A stretch of 64,000 nt of DNA, taken from Adiantum capillus-veneris. Taxonomy: Eukaryota > Streptophyta > Polypodiopsida > Polypodiales > Pteridaceae. Made by a program: the position numbers and the translations under genes. Below are positions 59,495-64,000 of the stretch, one piece after another; position 1 is the stretch's first letter, and every line of letters begins with the position of its first letter. Location: assembly GCA_014529385.2 (NCBI GenBank), contig CM043954.1, positions 99,693,747 through 99,757,746 on the forward strand, read 5' to 3'. The notes under the pieces are model-generated. The model had not been told where the DNA came from. It did not search any database and worked only from the letters and a program-made list of their open reading frames with translations.

Positions 59495-61856
59495 ATGGCA
59501 GCCTCAAAGTCACCGGCAAAGAAGAAAAGAATGACCATCAAGGATTATCTTGACGAAGTGGAAACCTTTGTCATTCCAGAAGGAACACTAAAGTCCACCA
59601 GCGCCTGGATACAAGAGGATCTGTTAGAGTCCAACGACCTAAAGATCTACTAGGGAGTGTTCAAAGACACTGAAGGCAATGTTATAGAGCTACCAATGCT
59701 GCCAAGAGAACTCAATGAGTTTGTACGAAGCAAGATGTCCGGCTACTTGGAGAAAATTGATCTCCACAACTACTTCGAAGCAATACCGGTGGGGGTGGAC
59801 ATCAAAAGAGTCTGGGAGTTTCTAACAAGCATCAAAGATGATGGAGTGGCCAAGGTAACAGATTTACAAGGCAGACTAGAAACAGAGATAATAATCACTA
59901 AGCGGGTTGTAGCCCATGCACTAGACCTCTCCAATGAGGGGGACAATGTAGCAAAAAGAAGGGATGAAGTCAAGGTGTACAAAGAGAAAAAGGCAAATTA
60001 CACCTTTGAAGACATTGCCAACCCAAAAGTGGCAATCATGAGCCAGTTATACAACCAGTACTTCCACATGTGCATGAAGAGGCCACAGAAGTACAGGATG
60101 CCGCCAGGTGAAATTGCCACAACATTCACTTGGGCAATGACAAAAGGCACCCCAAAGATAATCAACTATGCGGCATATATACATGACAGCTTAGTAAAGA
60201 TGGGCAACAAAAAGCCAACCTATATAGTGCCAGGAGAATTGATCACCAAGGTGGTTTATGGGGCACTACACGCTAAATGAAGGTGGCCTGACCCCCCATC
60301 TCAGAATGATTGGCTGAGAGTAAAAGAAGACAAGGAAGATGAGCCGCAAAGGGCACCAAGAGTGGCTACGAGATTGAAAAGACGGCTAGAGCCAGTTGAA
60401 GAGGAGAAACCCGAGCAGAAGAAAGGGAAGAAGGAGTTTGCTCAAGTGCCGGCCAAAGAAACAAGGTCACAAAAAGAGGCAAGACTAGAGAGGCTGATGG
60501 AGAGTTTCCGAGCGGAGAGAGCCCTCAAGGGTGATTTAAACGAACTCTGGAAGCCATCTCTAGAGTCTATGTCCGGATCGTCTAGAAGAGTGCAAAGGGA
60601 CAGATTTGAAGATTATATAAAGAATTTTGAGATTCTTGATGCTGCAGTAGAAAACATTCCTCATGTCCTTTTCACAGAGGAGGAAGTACAACAGATAAGG
60701 CAGAAACTGCTAGATGAACAAGAGAGCCAAGAAAGAGAAAGAAAAACAAAAGTAGACAGATTTAAAGGGCAAAGATGCATCTTTACGAGCCAGCCCTAAA
60801 CCCAGCCCACAGCCATCACCACCACCCTCACCACCTCCTAGCAGCCCCTCGCAAGAAGATAAGGAGGCTGAGGACAAACAAGAAGAAAGGCAAGCAGAGG
60901 AGCAAGAGCAAAGACAACAACCTGAGCCAAAAGAAGAGGCCAAGCCTAAAACTGAGCAAAAAGGATTAGATGATGCTTACTATGCATTTTTGGACCTGCT
61001 AGTTACAGGCTATACAAAGGAAGACTTGGCGAGGACTGGGCCTAAAGAACAGATGCAAGGCATCAGGCTAGTGGAGTTGAAAGAAATTGCTATAGACACG
61101 GTAGACCTGCACCCGCCCTCCAATGACTGGGACATGGTGATGACAAAGCTAGCCGTATTGAGGACACAATCCATGGATTCAGAGAAAGAGATGACAACTC
61201 TCAAGGCCACCGAAGAAAAGATCAAAATGGAAATAGATTCTCTGCAGGCCCAAAGCCAAGGGCAAAAGGAGAGAGAAGCTGACCTACAAGCCAGCTTGGA
61301 AAGGGCTCTACAAAACTGCCAAGCAATGGAAGAAGCAAATCAGGAGGCAGCAAAAAGAATACAAGCAGCTGAAGAAGAGTGTCAGCAGCTTAGCAAGTCA
61401 TTGCGAGATGCTGAAAAAGAAAGAGATAATCTGACACTACAGCTCTAGCAGAAGAATCGAAAGAAGTAGAGTCCATGAGGAATGCCAAGGAAAGAGCAGA
61501 GATAGAACAAGAACCAAGCGTGGATGAAGTACTTGAGATCAAGGACCAACTAAAAGTCAAAGATCAAACCATTCAGAGGCTGCGAGCATCACCTTCTAGA
61601 GTCAGAGCTACGAGCTCGACTCAAATCATGTTTGAGAGCCAACTCTATGAAGAGCAAATGCAGGAACTGCAGAAAGAGCTGACTCTCGAGAAAAAGCAGA
61701 GATTGATGATGGCTGAAGGTTCTATAGTCATGCAAACTAGAATGGAAGAGGGCCAAAAATCCCTACAAGAAGAAGTGGAAAGCATGAAGATAAAGCTTGA
61801 GGAGGCAGAAAGAGTAAACTCCAAACTTAATGACCTCCTCGTGAATATGGGCGGAG
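59495..61856 (+). pseudogene. Gy-B 3' ORF: plant-transposon-type domain plus coiled coil
   Basis: About 780 residues, unknown function. ATG at 59495 (MAASKSPAKKKRMTIKDYL). The N-terminal 260 residues (LPRELNEFVRSKMSGYLEK, RLETEIIITKRVVAHALDL, YNQYFHMCMKRP) loosely resemble the putative plant transposon protein found as an extra ORF in Tat/Ogre elements. A charged region and a Pro-rich linker (near 60800-60850) follow, then a long coiled coil (KEMTTLKATEEKIKMEIDSL; LQKELTLEKKQRLM). Breaks: TAG 59654, TGA 60278, frameshifts near 60770 and 61445. No signal peptide or membrane segment, so not envelope-like. Cop-2 cuts the frame after NDLLVNMGG. Confidence 0.65.
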
Positions 61857-62178
61857 TGTTGAGATGTCGAGCTCTACACCTTGAGCTGGCATCCACTACC
61901 GGTCTTGGCCGCTTATTGCATTTACTCACTGGCGCGTTAGGTGACCGACACGGAGGATCTCTGCCAGTGATTCTACAGCTGGACTACACTTATAGTGCCA
62001 GCCTAGTACGCTTCTAGCGAGTTCACACTTAGTGACCGCATGTACATATGTGCTACTTTTCAGCTTTAGCACTTAGTCATTTTGTACTCTCTTTTCTGTG
62101 AAGAAGAAGAAGAAGATTTCCATCTCTGTGTGCTTTGTGCTTGCCTTGTGTAGCTCTCTTGCATCCTCATTCTTTACA
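61857..62178 (+). repeat. Cop-2 5' LTR
   Basis: 322 bp, TGTTGAGATG to CATTCTTTACA. The right border is fixed by the primer site, the left by the break in the Gy-B coiled coil. Confidence 0.8.
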
Positions 62179-62190
62179 TGGTATCAGAGC
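62179..62190 (+). other. Cop-2 primer-binding site
   Basis: TGGTATCAGAGC, complementary to initiator Met tRNA, directly after the LTR. Confidence 0.93.
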
Positions 62191-62429
62191 CTGGTGTAGG
62201 CAAGAGAGGCTAAGAGAGCAAGAGCATCACAATCCCTTTGTTCGCACAAGTTTCTGAACAGGTCTCCAAAGTGCAGTATACAGAGATTTACTGTACAAGT
62301 ACAATGGTTGTGAAACGCTTGATTGTGGACACTCGTTGAGTGTAGAAAGCGTTACAGGAACCACGATAGCAGGTCCAACAGATTTGCAGGTTTTTGCAGA
62401 TTGCAACTATTTTGTCTTAGTGCTTCAAG

Positions 62430-64000
62430 ATGTCTGACGGTTTCAGTCAGATTGTTACTGAGAAGCTTGAGAAAAATAACTACCCTGCATGGAAGTTCAG
62501 AATAACAAATTTCCTAAAAGGAAAAGGTTATTGGGACTATGTAGAAGGAGACAATGAAAAGGAACCAGAGATTCCCGAGGCAAATGCTACAGCAGAACAA
62601 AGGAAAGCTTTGAGGGACTGGCAACAAGGCCATAGCAAAGTGATGTATTGGCTGTCTATGAGCATCACAGATGGCATGATGGGCTATCTACAGGATGCTG
62701 AAACCCCCGCCATTGCATGGAGAAACTTAGGCAGAGTGTTCGAGGTGAACACCAAGGCCAGGAAGCTTCAACTAAAGTCGGAGCTAAATCAGGTTAAGAG
62801 GAACAACCTCTCAATCAATGATTATGCCTTGAAGATCAAGAGTATCATTGAGGCTCTTGGATCTATTAAAGTGTCAGTGGAAGACGATGACATTGTCCGT
62901 GCATGCTTGGATGGTCTAGGAGATGAGTATGTACATTTTAGGTCTTCCATGAATACAAGAGACGACATCCCCGTGTTCCAAGATTTGATTTCTATGCTTA
63001 TTCTTGAGGAGAAGAACCTTGACACATCTTCTTCTCATGGCAGAAATAATTCTGAACAGGCCTTCTATTCTAACTCCAACAGAGGTAGAGGTAGAGGTCG
63101 TGGTCAAGGCCCAAGGGGTTGCAGGGGCCAATTTCTGGAAGGTCAATCAAATCAAAACAATACAGGTGGCAGGGGAAACCAGTCTCAAGGCAGGGGGAGT
63201 CAAAGAGGTCGTGGTGCAGGATCAAGCAGGCAGCAACATACTCCAGATCGTAGAGAATGTTGGACTTGTGGTGAAAGAGGTCACATGTCACGTGACTGTC
63301 CAAAGGGAAAAGCAAGTAGAAAGAGAGAACAGGGCAACTATGCATCTACTAGCAGAGATGCAGATGACAGCAAAAACGAGCGCATGTTTGTTATGCAGCA
63401 TGTAATGAATACAATGACTGCAGAGAATTCCACCCAAGATGATGTTTGGTATGTGGATTCAGGTGCCTCTAATCACATGACGTCTCGTGGAGAGTGGTTT
63501 AGAGATATGCGCAAACCAGATGTGTCAGGCTATGTGCAGACAGGAGATGATACAGCTCACCCCATTGCTCATGTAGGGGACATACCTCTAAATACGAAGA
63601 GTGGGAAATCAAAGTACTTAGCAGATGTACTTCATGTCCCAAACATTACAAAGAATCTTGTTTTTGTTGGACAAATGGTTGAGCAGGGTTTGCAGGTTCG
63701 CTTCAATCCAAATGGCTGTTATGTAGAAGATTTCCAGAATGGCTGTAAGCTGATCACAGAGGGCAAATGTGTGGGCAGAATGTTTACGCTGAATGTAGAC
63801 ATGCCTGAGGTAAAAGCTGCATTATTTGCACAGGGCACAGGTGTTGTGGCTGATGTTGACATTTGGCACAAACGCATTGGCCATGTCAATGAGCAGAGAT
63901 TGCGCAGCATGCAATCAAAACAGATTGTAAAAGGTTTGCCCAAATTCAAGGTGGATGGTATGCATAAAGTGTGTGCAGCATGCTAGTTTGAAAAACAGTC
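62430..64000 (+). pseudogene. Cop-2 gag-pol, partial
   Basis: ATG at 62430 (MSDGFSQIVTEKL). Gag core (NNYPAWKFRITNFLKGKGY, LKSELNQVKRNNLSINDYAL, CLDGLGDEYVHFRSSM). Arg/Gly-rich stretch near 63080-63230, then zinc knuckle CWTCGERGHMSRDC. Protease VWYVDSGASNHMTS (near 63455). GAG-pre-integrase region (DIWHKRIGHVNEQRLRSM) up to VCAAC, where TAG at 63984 replaces what is normally Gln. The frame seems open beyond it to the window end. 1555 bases without another break suggests a young copy. Confidence 0.92.

Larger units (their letters stand above)
33351..61856 (+). mobile_element. giant Ty3/gypsy element Gy-B, interrupted twice
   Basis: 5' LTR, Asp-type primer site, long leader, gag, protease, RT, RNase H, integrase, second protease-like domain, spacer and a coiled-coil 3' ORF, all on the plus strand. 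Without the 10.6-kb island it still covers about 17.9 kb, as long as Ogre/Tat-type elements. Cop-2 interrupts it at 61857; the 3' LTR is beyond the window. It is possible, though less likely, that the 3' ORF belongs to another element. Confidence 0.75.
61857..64000 (+). mobile_element. Ty1/copia element Cop-2, 5' part
   Basis: 5' LTR, initiator-Met primer site and the start of gag-pol; continues past the window. Inserted in the coiled-coil ORF of Gy-B. Confidence 0.9.

Noticed and set aside
17249-62190. tRNA genes at TGGTATCAGAGC sites
   Set aside because: These are primer-binding sites next to LTRs; no cloverleaf can be formed around them.

Overview
The window is nuclear DNA of a land plant with a large, repeat-rich genome, built almost entirely from nested transposable elements. 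The plant assignment rests on initiator-Met and Asp-type tRNA primer sites, plant-type Ty1/copia and Ty3/gypsy pol genes, a plant hAT transposase with a DUF659-like core, and long CT/TG microsatellites. I cannot name the species; a non-flowering lineage is only a guess. I see no convincing undisturbed host gene, no rRNA, no tRNA gene and no CRISPR array.

Layout. 1-6320: 3' part of a Ty3/gypsy element (Gy-A) with an extra protease-like domain after integrase and a small 3' ORF. 6348-8138: remnant of a minus-strand gypsy element (gag, leader, primer site). 8201-12362: decayed LINE lying among microsatellite-linked repeat units. 13830-14395: antisense copia RT fragment. 14790-16305: diverged solo LTR. 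17055-22006: complete copia element (Cop-1) with 192-bp LTRs and target duplication AGGGA. 23296-24015: palindrome-containing tandem repeats. 24020-32794: minus-strand chromovirus (Chr-1) with an abnormal right end that is an inverted LTR end, still flanked by a perfect TGATC target duplication. 33351-61856: a very large Ty3/gypsy element (Gy-B, Tat/Athila-like primer site) with 5' LTR, gag, two retropepsin-like domains, a duplicated integrase zinc domain and a coiled-coil 3' ORF. Gy-B is split in its gag-pro reading frame by a 10.6-kb island (39609-50231) that carries a hAT transposase, a RING-type ORF and a protein kinase. A 2.15-kb non-autonomous LTR element sits inside the kinase gene. 61857-64000: 5' part of a second copia element (Cop-2) that broke the Gy-B 3' ORF.

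Most notable signals. (1) A perfect 24-bp palindrome (AGACATCCTACG plus its reverse complement) occurs eight times, in two clusters in the non-coding spacers of Gy-B; in the right cluster the copies are 284-285 bp apart and invariant while the DNA between them has diverged. (2) The 10.6-kb island has two convergent transcription units of the same design: GC-rich subterminal motif, TATA box, short first exon, donor AAAG/GTA, an intron holding a tandem array, acceptor TTGCAG, then ATG. (3) Chr-1 appears to have integrated with the same LTR end at both termini, joined by a fold-back hairpin and carrying about 795 bp of foreign coding-like DNA. (4) Gy-A and Gy-B share a second aspartic-protease-like domain downstream of integrase.

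Nearly every element is dead. Many defects are in-frame stops that look like CAG to TAG, CAA to TAA or CGA to TGA changes, which suggests decay of methylated DNA. Order of events that can be read: Gy-B inserted, then the island into Gy-B, the small LTR element into the island, and Cop-2 into Gy-B.
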